Assembly (NCBI GenBank): GCA_029747585.1
Contig: JAPEVF010000020.1
Location: forward strand, 124,001 to 188,000
Source of the DNA: Pleurotus djamor
Taxonomy: Eukaryota; Basidiomycota; Agaricomycetes; Agaricales; Pleurotaceae
Direction of reading: 5' to 3'
Length of the DNA: 64,000 nucleotides
The position numbers were made by a program, and so were the translations under genes. The notes beneath the pieces are model-generated. The model was not told where the DNA came from, did not search any database, and saw nothing but the letters and a program-made list of their open reading frames with translations. Below, in pieces: positions 47,191 to 58,640 of this stretch. Numbering within the stretch: the first letter of the stretch is position 1; the number at the start of each line of letters is the position of its first letter.

Positions 47191-48569
47191 TCACTCGGCA
47201 TACAGAAAATCTATCAACTTCGTCACTACGAGGACATTAACACTATTTCCTATGAGGCGATACTTCACTTTCGTGGAAACGCTCTCAGGCCATACAAAAT
47301 TAGCCCTTATGTCTGCCGCCGCATCAGCTGGAGGGAGAAAGTAGAAGAGACGTAAGAGCTCGGTGGGTGAGAAGTAGCGTAGACGAAGGGGGGAAAGAAT
47401 TTGTGTTGCGAGTGGGTCACCGTCCTTCTGAGCTTCCAAGAACTGGTCAAAGATAGTCGTGGTCTACCCGCCGTGTGAGTACATCGTACCCCACAGCGTA
47501 GACAGTGTCACTCACATCAAGTTCTTCGTTGAGTTGCAAGATCGATCCGGCGCGCTCGACTAGTTGTGTATAGCCTATATTAATCATGAGCAATCGTACG
47601 ATAGAGAGCGTGAATGTGAATGTACCTCGCGTAAAGCAGCAAGTTCGAGTACTTGATGGAAGAACGATATCAAACAGGCGACCCCACTTTTGCAGTACAC
47701 GATCTGGGACAGCACACTCGCTTGCATCGTCATCTAGGAATTGTCTGAGGGGTTTGATAGGAAGATCACTCTCGTGTTCTCGAGGGTCCTGCCAGTCAGA
47801 TGCTTGATAGCCGGGTATGTGCCTCCAAAGACGGTCAGGTGATGGAATAGCCGTCGGGAACGCGAGCGGTGCCATCTTGGCGAGGAGATAGTACCGCAGG
47901 CGCGAATTAGGGACGCCGAATTGAAGAGGCGTAAGAAGGAACTCCATCGTGTTGTACCCAAGCGAGTGGAGGGTGTCCAGCAAAATTTGGCGGGTGGATG
48001 ACGTCTTGATCACAATATTCACTCATGGTAGCATCGAGAAACCAGAAAATGAAGCACCTCAAACCCTGCGACGTTCTCGACAAGTAAGCGGGTAGGATGG
48101 ACCCCAGTACCCATGCCGACAAGACTAGGCAGCACGGACTGAATGAGATGAAGAAACGAACGAGCCCGAGGGTCCTGCTCGCCCTTCGCAAGCGGGTTAA
48201 GGACCGTGTATGGCTGGCAAGACGGCGATAATAGCCAGAGGTCCGCAGGCGGAGACTTTTCGAGCAAGGAAAGGGCGGTCAAGGACGCTATGTCGACCTA
48301 GATCAGCATTAAGAATTCGAGGGGGGAACTGAGTATCAGGTTTAAGATGAACCTTTTTAACGAGTTTAGGTCCCCAATTTGCTTCGTAGACCTTACAAGC
48401 AGTTTGATCCCAGTCNAAACGCGCGCGAGACGGTGCCATCGACGTTGCTTCGATGTAATGCAAGATGAAGACCACCTGAAGGGTCAAATCTGAATAAGTA
48501 CCTATCCATACATGCGAGAAGTAAGGACTTGCCAATGCCACTATAGAACTCCCATGCGATGATAGGCAT
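47191..48569 (-). CDS. Dnmt2/TRDMT1 tRNA cytosine-5 methyltransferase
   Basis: A minus-strand gene with the start at 48569 (MPIIAWEFYSGIG|GLHLAL, motif I). The first intron must begin with GCAAGT, a GC-AG intron, to give the motif. Then AFDWDQTACKVYEANWG (motif II), the catalytic loop LSPSCQPYTVLNPLAKG (motif IV, with Pro-Ser-Cys), LLVENVAGFE (ENV, motif VI), PLQFGVPNSRLRYYLLAK (motif VIII), TCCFTRGYTQLVERAGS (Dnmt2-type CFT segment) and KYRLIGNSVNVLVVTKLI (motif X). Dnmt2 methylates C38 of tRNA-Asp. Pro-Ser-Cys instead of Pro-Pro-Cys is also found in fission yeast Pmt1, which is active on tRNA. One N lies near motif II. A decayed copy of this gene lies upstream at 49.7-50.5 kb. Confidence 0.92.
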
Positions 48570-49739
48570 AAAGGATATGGAGTATGTGCGGTTGAGAAAT
48601 GTGGCTTCTTATCGCACCAGTTACAGCCTTCCGCGATGGTTGTGGTCGTGCTTCATTCGAATGAAGCTTGACTGCCTCTCACAGTTAAGGCGCTTCTGAT
48701 CAAGGAGCTAGGGGAAAGGACAACGCGTTAAATTCCTCAGTTTTACATCACCAATCATATACTCAATGAATCTCGACTAAGGTTAGCTAATGCGGGCTGA
48801 TATGTACTCTGAGCAGTGAGAGCTTTTCAAGGAGTGTCTTTTATGTAATGTTCACGTGGATAGGGATACCTGCAGGAGGGCATGACGAAGGATTTTTGGC
48901 AACTCTGTATTTATATCCCGCAACGAGTATGCAAACGCTACCAAGACGCGGTATGGGTTGGGTACAAGCAAGCTGTACCCGGTTGGTAAGGTTATGATTG
49001 GGCGTAATTTGGGGTCTTCCGGGGCGTGGTCATTTATGGTTCTTCGGGGAGAGTTGACTGGTGGTGGTATAGTTGGGTTGGTACGGTTGGCAGCATGCAC
49101 AAGAAGTTTACAGTCATTCCGGACTCGGAGGGGACCCCACCTCCGACAGGAGGCCATGCTGTCTCCCCTCATCGTCGAACTACGAGAATGGCTTGAGTAG
49201 TCTGTGCGAGGCGGACGACGAGGAGCCTCGAGAACTGGCGCCAATCGTAGGAAACGAGATGGTGGTGGGTTGAGTTCGCGAGAGGCCTGTGGCATGACGA
49301 AGGAGAGGCACAACTAGATGTTGAGCTATTGATTTATGTTGGAAGGGAGAAGAGAGTCAGAAGAGAGCTCTGAAATGGACTCTGACACTGACAAAAGAGC
49401 TGCCAGACACGTCTTGGAGTGGGGGGCAGGTGGGCTGCGGCGGGAAAGAAAACGGAAAAGTTAATTCGGCGTCTCAAAATGAGTCCCCAGTATGTCCTTC
49501 TGAAGGAACTGGAATGGATGCGGGCTGAGCGCGTTGATGGAGATGCACCTCCTACGTGCTAAGACAGATTCTTTACGCTCAGGTGGTTGGAAGTCAACGA
49601 AACTTCCCATTCGAATCGAAAAGTCCGCCGAAGCCCGTCATGACTATACACAGTGAGTTTGAGGGAGTGATCAGTGTCGGTACATCTGAACCACGGATAT
49701 ATGTACCAAGAATCTAGCACCATAGCTAGAGACTATGGG
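48570..49739. other. Gene-poor spacer between Dnmt2 and its relic
   Basis: About 1.2 kb. A 153-codon minus-strand frame (48852-49313) has no domain I recognise. No splice-coherent gene found. It may contain further worn sequence from the same duplication but I could not align it. Confidence 0.4.
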
Positions 49740-50545
49740 GATTATCGGGAGATCCATAACGCCACCCTCGGGCCAGCCGTAGGAAGCTTGAAGACAGATC
49801 GCAGATATTGGCCGGTTGGTAACATTCCGTTACGCGCGACGAAGCAACGAGTTCCACGCGCAGGTCATCGCAGAGGGGGGAGAGACAAGTGTAGCTTCCC
49901 CCCCTGGTAATGGAGGATTGAGTGTTGTGAGTCTTGACGATGAGGCGAATTGATAAAGAGAAGCATACCCCTTCAATATTCTGAGGGTGACGTCCGTAGT
50001 GGGATCTCTCCTCGGGGCGGCGTAGGCCAAAGAATTGCGAAACACAAGGGGCCACTTCTCCGTCGCGTTGGGAAGAAAGATCAAAACTTTCGACGAAAAT
50101 TCGGGTGGTACATGGGTGAGGAGCAAGTGCTAGGCACCTAGGTGTTACTTCTTTGCACCATTTTGTGGACGCGTTGACACTCACTTATATTTATGGCAGA
50201 ACGGAGGGACAGGCATTCGTTGCGTTTGTCCAAGCTGCGCATGTGCCAGAGGTTTACAGGTGCAGAGGTGTCCAGCCAAGGCAGGGCGGTCTACGACGCG
50301 ATATCGATCTAGATTACCATTCGTCGATCTGGCCATTCGAAGGGTAACTCCGAACCCTTTTTTTCACGATTTTAAGGGTGTACGCCATATACACTTTGCC
50401 AGCCGTTTTATCCCAAGCAAACGCAACGTTCTTTGACGCAAAGTTAAACGTACGTGAGCCGATAGCCAGGAATATTTAAGCAAGCGGGAAGCAGGGACTA
50501 TCAATCCCCCATGCGATGATAGGTGTTGAATATATAAAAATATGT
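49740..50545 (-). pseudogene. Decayed duplicate of Dnmt2
   Basis: The segment lies in the same orientation as the intact gene. The start region shares the exact 16-mer CCTATCATCGCATGGG, but ATG has become ACA. Then AGTCCCTGCTTCCCGC matches 13 of 16 bases inside the GC-AG intron of the intact gene (AGTCCTTACTTCTCGC), so the copy is DNA-level and not retroposed. Next, AFAWDKTAGKVYMA corresponds to AFDWDQTACKVYEA. A 34-base stretch at about 50283-50316 matches TCGACATAGCG...GACCGCCC of the intact gene closely, and TCTGCACCTGTAAACCTCTGGC matches TCTCCGCCTGCGGACCTCTGGC. Below about 50230 the match weakens (QFFGLRRP against QFGVPNSRLR) and is less sure. Frame breaks and the lost catalytic loop make it non-functional. 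Confidence 0.68.
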
Positions 50546-50825
50546 GGAGTTGAGGTACGAGGAGGTAAATGAGGACTAGGCGCGATCGGGCCAATAAACG
50601 GCGTTGGCAAGAAAAAGCTTCGGAGTCTATGTTTGTATGGGTTTGTTTATCTTTCGTCACGTTTTCCTCCTTTCCTCAACCACCTCCTCGCCCTCGGATC
50701 CCCCCTCCTTCTTTTCCTACCTCCATCATCAGTGTTACCTATCGAACAGGCCGGGCTTCCCCTCTAATTTAACCCAGTTTTTGCCAATTTCTGTCGAAAA
50801 CCATTGTCGCAGCCAAGCAATCTAT

Positions 50826-53800
50826 ATGTCCGCATCCCAGGGTCAGATTACCGACACCAGTTCGAACAATTTGACTTCAGATCCTTCGACGGGGCAATCT
50901 TCCACCTCGCTGAAGAATCGTGCAGTAAGAGGAGACCTGCCCCGGCGTTCTTTCAAGGAAGAGCCATCAGACATGAAGTAAGCTTCTAGTGGCTTTTCCC
51001 CAGGTTCAATAGCCTAAGCTTCTGCTCCTTGATTTCCCCCATGAAAGAGATCTCCCTACGTTTCGACAAATCCTCCCCCCGCAATCGTCAAGACAGTTAT
51101 CTCATCTTCCTACCCCTCAAAGGTGAGCAATCGAATCGAGCGCACAACAGGATTGGAAATAATCGAAGCCCTTGTCGCAGTCCGAACAACATCGCACAAT
51201 ATGGCCCTCATTCCGGGTACCAACCCGATTCTCCCGTCAACACAAGGTAATCATTGCTGCCATATCTTGCGCAGCCATTTGTCTCATGTCTCATGTTCTC
51301 TACTCTAAATCAGGCCGCACCTTGCACCGCGTACGACCAGTCTCCCAATACCAGGTCTTCCCATGTGCGTATATGATATTCAACCGCAAGCCTCAGACAT
51401 CGACAATTTTCCTAGGGAACGCCCCGACTTGATGCTACCTCCTCGCGCCCACGGCTTCATGACACCCGAGTCTAGGTATGTCTTATCCAGTCGTTGGCTT
51501 GCATTCATCCTGAGTTCCCATGTCTAGTCCACTGCATCAGCGTACCACTTTGCCACGAATACCTGAATTGTCTGGGGACTCGACATCGTAAGTAGATATC
51601 TCTTTCTGCTCAGAATCTGACTGACAGGAAGATTAGTGTTACTCCTCGCGGGACCTCACATGCGTATCGCACGCCTACATATCCGAGGTGGGTCCAATTT
51701 GACTCGCTCGCGTTCACGATGCTCACCAATTGCAGTTTGCAAGCTAGTCCCCTTGGTCCCAACGGTGGTCTTGCTCCAGCCCCTGAAATAACACCTTCCC
51801 CCACCCACACCCCATCTGCGCATGACAACTCTCGATCCACTCTTTCTTCTCCCTTTGTGACTCGCTTGAATTTGGCTGACCGACTCCCCAAAATTGATCC
51901 CCCTAGTAGTTCCCCTATTGCTTCTTTACCCCCTTCACCCACGACAAAGCCTGCCACAGTCAACGATCTTTTTTCCACACCACAACGACCACCGCTATCT
52001 CCTCCCGCAGGTGGCGAACTGGATCGAATCAACCAAGCCAGGCGACAAGATCAATTAGTGCAAGCTCAAGAAGCTGAGACTCGAAGACCTGAATACTTGA
52101 AGCGAGTCAAACGGTCGATATCTGAAGTGGACTTACCCACGGAGGAAGAGGATCGATTGTTAGGTGCTGGAGTTGGTATTACAGAGAGCCCTCAAAAAGG
52201 ACGAAGGTTGAAGTTGTTCCAGGAGACGTCTGAAGAGAGCTTTGAGGAGAGTCTCATGGCTGGTGGTTATGGGAGATACGTATGTGGCCCATCTATATCC
52301 ATTCATCTCACTCTCAGCCTTCAATCGTAGAGGACTGCTGAATGGGTCCGCCAACCACAACCGTTGCCCAGTCCTCATCTTGCTGGTCCATCGAATGTTG
52401 TTTCCTTGCTTGAAGCAGAAGCCGCACCAACTGAACAAGATCTTCAGAAGAAACGGCGCTTGGATGCCTTCCGTGGTTCCCCAAGCCGTCGGTCGGCGAC
52501 GAAGACCACTCTCCAGATCATAAACTTGGAAGGTGGAGGTCGGGCCCTCGTTGAAGCCCCTGCCGAACCTGAAGTTCACCCACCACCTGAAGCATCGCCA
52601 GCCAAGAAGCGCACAGCGACCCGCCGCAAGAAGAAAGGAGCGGTTCCCGACAGTGAAGTGATCGCTAAAGAGGAACTAGTCGCTGTCCTCGCAGCCTCCC
52701 AGGCTTCTGCTGTCGATGGACCTAACTGGCTTGACTCTGAATTCCCTTGGAAGCTTCGCACGGATGAAAGGACTCAAATGCAACAGTTAGAGGAGCAGGA
52801 GAAGATGAAGTGGATCGAACGCTTTTTGGACCGCGACACTGATGATGAGGACGCTGAAGGGGGCGAAGCCACAATCCAGGTGGAATATCAGGAGAGCTGG
52901 GACTCGAAAGGAGATGAGAAGCCTGATGGTTATCGTCCAGGCAGAGGGAAGTGGGTGCCACTGAATGTTGATCCGTACGAGCAGAGTGCTGACACTCGAA
53001 GGAAGGCCTTCTTTCCCACCGATCCCGCCGATGCTCGCGCTGCGCTTCTAGCTAAGAGGAGCATACGCGCGTTGTCGTTCCGTCAGCAACTTCGACAACG
53101 CGACGCCAATCCTAACGCTGACGATGAAGAGGTGTTGTGTGTATGTCATGGTGGTGATGACGGTCGGGAGCTTGTGCAGTGTGATTCGTGCCAGACGTGG
53201 TATCATCTGCAGTGTATCGGTATCAAGGACATTTCTGAGCTTGGTAGGGAGGAGGATCCCTGGTTCTGTCGGAATTGCGAGGAGGAGAAAGCGTCCAATG
53301 GGTCGGATGACATCGACATGGCAGACGTGTTGGCCTCCGAGCCCACTTTTGTCCCCTCGGAAGACGAGCCTATCCATGCGAGGCGAACCTCAAGGCCCTC
53401 TCCATTCTTCCATACGCCAGGACCAGAAGACTCTCCTATGCCGCCTTGGTCGATGCCCAGGACACCGACTCGCAGCCGGCAATCCGACAATCAAGATATT
53501 GGTTCTGGTATGTCCTCTTCGACTTGGGTGTATTCATCGCGCCCTGGTCCATCAACTCCTCGGCAATCTGCTCACAGCACCAAGTTGTACACCACCCCAA
53601 TATCGACAAGCACTCCCTACCGTTACGAAGAATCCCCTTTTGATCCCACCTCAACTCCCTCCCGAGGAATCAAGTTTGGCGCTCCCTTTGGTTCCCCCAA
53701 GAGCCATAGTCACTGGTCCAACCGAGCTCAAAATCCCTTCCATACTCCGAAGTACTCGCTAAGAGACGTCTCCCACCACGCCGACCGCTCGAGCGGTGTT

Positions 53801-54067
53801 GCTCCATATGAAATGTCTGCCAACGGCGAAACACCCACTGCTTTCCGCCCTCACATACTCCCCTCAAATGACGAATCACCCATTAGACGCACCACATCCT
53901 TAGACCGCCCCCCACGGCAGAACGTTGGTCGTCGAGGCATGGAGCCTCGAACACTTTCTTTAACCGAATCCCCCATCCCTAAAAGCAGAGAAAGCTTTAA
54001 CGGACCCCCTCCCCCTGCCGCCCGGCGTGATTTTCTGCCAACCAGTATGTCCGCTCTGAGCATGTAA
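50826..54067 (+). CDS. PHD-finger chromatin protein
   Basis: A multi-exon gene starting MSASQGQITDTSSNN. Short exons (DLPTFRQILPPAIVKTVISS, then the GTNPILPSTQ region) lead to two long ones. The third quarter holds a PHD finger, CVCHGGDDGRELVQCDSCQ followed by TWYHLQCIGI and DPWFCRNCEEE. The Cys4-His-Cys3 zinc ligands are all present and the Trp in QTWYH is the aromatic cage position, so it should read methylated H3K4. Before it lie basic helices (AKKRTATRRKKKGAVPDSE) and a charged region with WLDSEFPWKLRTDERTQM. After it is a Ser/Pro-rich disordered tail with many SPxxR/TPxR sites. Rpd3/Set3-complex PHD proteins have this kind of layout, but the subunit cannot be named. Splicing of exons before about 51.7 kb is uncertain. 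Confidence 0.82.
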
Positions 54068-54758
54068 ACCTGCCAGGATGACATTTCTTACTTGTATTTC
54101 GGTTTAGGTTAAAATAAATTCATCTCTTTAAACTCCCCCATTCTTGCCATCTCCACCACCCTTTCCTTACCTGCGATACCTACCCCTACCTACCTACCTA
54201 CCTACCTCTAAGCGAGTCGCTTGCCTGTTCGCCCCCTGCTTTATTGCCCTTATTTCACGATGTATCATGTGCTGAGTTTTTCCCCCACAACGCGAGACGG
54301 TTACCAAAGAATGCTGGTCTCTTCTTTGTACCAGATACGATATGTTCTTTCGATAATGGAACTGTAGACGCAGAGCTGAGGATGTTTTATCGTTAGTTAG
54401 TATGTACTTCCTTTGTGTGACCGAATCATCGTGACGCGTGACGCGTGGCCGAATTTCAAATTTGGCAGGGCGGCGCCGTTCCTTTTCCAGCCCTGCTCGC
54501 GCCCCTTGGGCGACGACCGCTTCCTCGTCACATTAGCCTTCGCGACCAACGTTCTGGAAAAGCTAACAGAAGTCCATCAAAAATTTGTCTCGAAAATTGC
54601 GGCTCGCTTAGCATCGTCGACCCTTCACTCCAACCTTCGTTAAGGTGCACATAGCCAATCGTGAGTAGACGATTTTGAGTCGGCACTTTGGTGAATCTCA
54701 AAACCGACGTAGGCAATCCTAGGCAATCATATGCTCCTTCTCATCCTTCTCCAAGAAC
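54068..54758. other. Intergenic with a TACC microsatellite
   Basis: About 690 bp. It includes the PHD gene 3' region, a (TACC) repeat at about 54187-54207, and the upstream region of the next tandem gene. A 76-codon frame has no features. Confidence 0.5.
54187..54207 (+). repeat. (TACC)n microsatellite
   Basis: About five tandem TACC units in a C/T-rich 3' region. Confidence 0.8.
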
Positions 54759-56856
54759 ATGGAAAATCTACGCGACGGAGATCGTGTGCGTATCGCTGTC
54801 GTCCGTAAATTTAGTTTTTTTTCTGTTGGGCAGAGCCACGCCGATGCGCCTGCTACGCGATAATATCATGCTTATGGGGTTACAGGCACTGGCTGCTTTG
54901 CGTCACAAACCGTCCAATCAAACCTATGAAGGTAAGCCACCTTGTTGGCCCTGCTTATTGCATCGCTCTTGTTGAACCAGACACTTTTGGTCCTACAGCC
55001 TATGCATTAGACCTCAGGGCCTTCTTTGCGCCATCAAAACATAGTCGACAGCTCAAGGAACAACCATCAGACACACCATGGCGCGATAGAGCTCTAACAC
55101 TAGAGAATACAGTGTCCGAACTCCAAGCTAAGTATGACGATGAACGCGCCAGTGAGTAAGCCGCCTCCATCGTATCCTTGAAATTTGACGCGATCGGCGT
55201 GACACAGAGATCCTTGGGCTCTCGAAACCCACTGACGAGAGTATTAACACGCTCCTTACCCCTGCTTTGGCAAAGAAGAAGGGCAAGAAGAAGAATTCGG
55301 ACGTCCCAACTGGTGAACCATCAAAAACACGTTCGTCGTCCTCCCCGTAAACTATCCCAAAGCTGAAGGCGGCTATGCTCACAGGCCCATTTGTCAACAT
55401 TCAACCTGTGTCCCCTTTACTGACCATCTTTACTGACCTCTCTCAATTGATCTCCGTCTTACCCAGCCCTGCTGATCATGAAAACGTTCAGCTCCTCCTT
55501 GCTCTGACAGTTCGAGGAATTGAGGCGCTTGCTTCCACTTTGAGACGGTACCTTGGACTAAACACTTCTCCTCCAGGGCCACCCTCGGACTCTTTGGAAA
55601 CTCTCAGTCACCTACTCTCGTTTGTAGTTGAATCCGTGCTCCCCATCGTGTCTATCGATCCCTCATCTGGTGATACTCCGTCCGACAAATCCAATGCTAT
55701 CGTAGCTCTCTTGATGCAGACCTGCCTCCTACCCACCATCCAGTCGTTTGCCACCCTCTCGCACGAGTTCCTCCATTTGACGTTAGCGTCGACCAAGACT
55801 CTCGGCCCGAAACCTGACGTACGCCAAGATTTACTACATCTCCTACGGTCTGTGTATCACTCCTTTGGCCACCTCAAATATAAGCCCTCTTGCATACCTG
55901 AATCGCTCGCTCTGGCCGCTGTACGTGAACTCAAGACCCTCTATCTTGAGACAGCGAATGACAAGGACGACATCATAACTGCTGATGGCACCAACGGCAC
56001 ACTACACTCAAACCTGAATTCGAATGACACTGGCTGTGCCGACATCGATGACAGCAGCTCTCACCAGGGTTATGCACCAAACGATGGCGACTATGTCTCC
56101 CAGGGTGGGCATGATGGAAAGAAGACTCGGCCCGCAAAGCGAAACAATATTGAAAACCTTAGCTCCATCGACAACGGTAAAGACAGGGTTGCACGGCTGG
56201 CGAGGAAGGATGCACTTTGGTACCTGTGTTCTGTATTGCATACCCTTTTTGGACTCCCCGATACGACGGCGGTGGCAACTCCACCCAAGGCGGCTTCTTC
56301 GTTCGCTCCTAGCAACAATATTAAAATTTCCTTACTCGGGACGGAGAACTCGTCGCCATCCAAAACAACAGAGACCAACGCAAAATGTCAAGTCATCATG
56401 CGAGAACGGATCTTTACTGGCCTGTGCGAACTTCTACGGGGCCCCGGGCACATTCTAGCGAAGCAACGAGAGAATCAATTGAGCCTATCGCTTTCGCCGA
56501 ACATAGATCAACTCACGGACAAATGGGAACAAGGCGCGCCGAAGGGACATGTACCGGCGGGAAGCCTTTATTTTAAAAGCTTCTCTGATGTGGGCGTAGG
56601 AGGAAAAGCGGGTGATATGCTGTGTGAGAGCAGCCCCGGATTGGTTGATGGCGAGATGGAGAATGGGGAGAGGCGGCCCAACGTTATTGGTGGCGGTGGA
56701 AAGGGCGGCCAAGCAGAAGGGAAGCGCAGCGGTGAGAGGTGGATGTTGTCCAATCAGGGGACTCAGCCCATAGATAAGGTTGCCCGGGGGATGTTGTTAG
56801 CAGTGGTCGAACGCTACTGGCTCTGGAGCTCAGTCGCCTCCTCTGGTGAGATGTGA
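54759..56856 (+). CDS. Unrecognised protein with helical C-terminal region
   Basis: Exons: first coding exon from MENLRDGD (54759), joined to ALAALRHKPSNQTYE, then DTFGPTAYALDLRAFFAPSK, a coiled-coil TLENTVSELQAKYDDERA, KILGLSKPTDESINTLLTPA and a Lys-rich linker. A GTGAAC donor at about 55311 splices to GPFVNIQPVSPLL in a long exon of about 490 codons. That exon has helical segments (LLALTVRGIEALASTLRRYL, LLSFVVESVLPIVSI, LLHLLRSVYHSFGHLKYK) and an Asn/Asp-rich low-complexity middle. Near the end are conserved-looking RLARKDALWYLCSVLHTLFG and MRERIFTGLCELLRG. The helical pattern suggests an armadillo-like fold but no family is recognised. The start codon is uncertain; ATG at 54844 is an alternative. 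Confidence 0.62.
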
Positions 56857-58059
56857 ACTTGCTCGATTCGGTGCGGTTTCTGACCCCACAATCAAATTGT
56901 TACGACACAGACTCAATGATCGTATAGAGTATCTCGTTGCGTTGATATCTTCGCATTTGCTCCCGTGTTTTTCTTCAAGGGCTCAAGATAGAAATAATCA
57001 AACCTTCATGCACCGTGGCTTGGGACTGAACCATTTTGCCGTTTGGATCATCACTTGCCTGCCACATAGCTGAATGTTTCCATAATGTGCTACGCTGCAC
57101 TGAGCAGCCTTCGAGGTACGATCTAGCTTCCGCTCACCTTGTGTCGTCAAGCACGGGGCACAACATGAGGCAGCGATTTACTTCCACGCCCGTTGGGGGA
57201 GAAACGCCATCCGCTGTATATAGCCCGAAACGTGTTTCTACCGCTTTTGGCCCGTACTGTTCTTCAGGCGTAGTGGATGAAGTTTGACAATCAGGGTGTG
57301 TGAAGTCCTTGGCTTTACCGTTTGATGCGAGGCTTTGTGGCTGTCAAAAACTACTTACAAAGTGCGTAATTCACCGTTGAACGACACAACAAATGCTATA
57401 CTTAGGGCTAGCATCCGGGACAGAACATATTGTGTTGCACATGGAGGATGGCATTGTCCATCTGACGCGTGGTGGGAAGATGTAATGATGTGTGTTATGA
57501 CGGTGAGTAAGAAACAGCGATGGAAGTTCGACCTTACTTACTTGTCCGTGTGGCTCCCAACGGGAGCCGACGTTTTCACAGCAACACGCGTGTCCCAAGT
57601 ACGATGACGAGAGTGGCCGGTAACTTCCTGAGCGCTCCTTGGCTGTCGGTCGGTCATTGTAATGCCGTCTGGTACATGACGCACCCTATCGGAAGCCATA
57701 GCGCTGCAATATGATCTACACGACGCCTAAGTATAGGATTGCAGTGGGGCTAGAAGCCCGGGTCAGAGAAGGTTGTGGAGGAAACTGATATGGGTGAGGC
57801 AGAGGAGGTACTGCAGGGGTTACTAGGGGTGATCGAGGTGAGGGTTGATATGAAATCGCCGCACATGTTGCTGAACGCCATTAGAGTCACCGCCAATGCC
57901 TCATGTTCAAGACGATCTGAAGAGGAGGCTCGGTGGGGACAACACGAGGGAATATAGCCCTTTCCTCGGAAAGTATCATCACACCGCTTCCATCATGATG
58001 CATGGGTTTGCCTCTGTTGACTCCGTTGAGTTGACCCCAAACGCCGTAGACTGATGTCT

Positions 58060-58640
58060 CGAAATGGCTTGCTACTCGTTCTCGTCATTACGCCTCCAGC
58101 GCATAAACCTATCTACCTTGATTTCAGACCCAATTGGCAAAAACTCGATTCTTCGTCGCCTGCCAACTTTCTAATCTCCCGATGGAAGATGTAAGCCGAA
58201 GTCTTATCGTTCAATATTTCAATCGGGCCTTTCCATAGACGTCCTCCGTTAGACTCGGTATGAAGCATAATATCTGGCAGGCCTCTCCAAGATGCTTGAC
58301 TTCGTATACTGCATCAGTGTTGCATTTGGTGGTTCCTACTGTCACATCGCGGAGAACTCCATCCAGATTCCCAGGCGCTTTGCTCTTCAGTAAGCTACAT
58401 CGGCATGGCACTCGCTGACAAGGTTATACATAGCTCAAGCGACCCGTACCTCTCGCCCCCGCCATAAAATTTTAAGAACATCGTCTCCATCATCGTTATC
58501 ACTGCTTCCTGACGCCCGACGTCTGTTATTGACTTGACTGGCAAACCTCGACTCTCGAATAGCTGCCTCGTTCCAGATAAGATACCAAACTTAGGTTCTG
58601 GCATCACATCCCGAGACATTCGTGTGTTTCTGTGGCGGCT
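58060..58640 (-). pseudogene. Possible relic or uncharacterised intron-containing gene
   Basis: On the minus strand a frame MSRDVMPEPKFGILSGTRQL... runs to FYGGGE, where a GTACGG donor and a TAG acceptor 55 nt later join in phase to SLLKSKAPGNLDGV, continuing through TKCNTDAVYE. A second possible short intron would join it to NGGRLWKGPIEILNDKTSAY, ending LGLKSR-stop. The 55-nt spacing equals the typical intron size in this window, which is why I keep it. No family is recognised, and upstream frames fall into several phases, so a decayed transposon or gene is equally likely. Confidence 0.25.

Noticed and set aside
48852..49313. 153-codon minus-strand frame beside Dnmt2
   Set aside because: No domain, no splice partners, and the plus strand is similarly open; treated as chance or worn sequence.
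49740..50545. Repeat-induced point mutation as cause of decay of the Dnmt2 copy
   Set aside because: The base changes visible in the best-aligned stretch are T-to-C and A-to-G, not C-to-T, so RIP is not supported by what can be seen.
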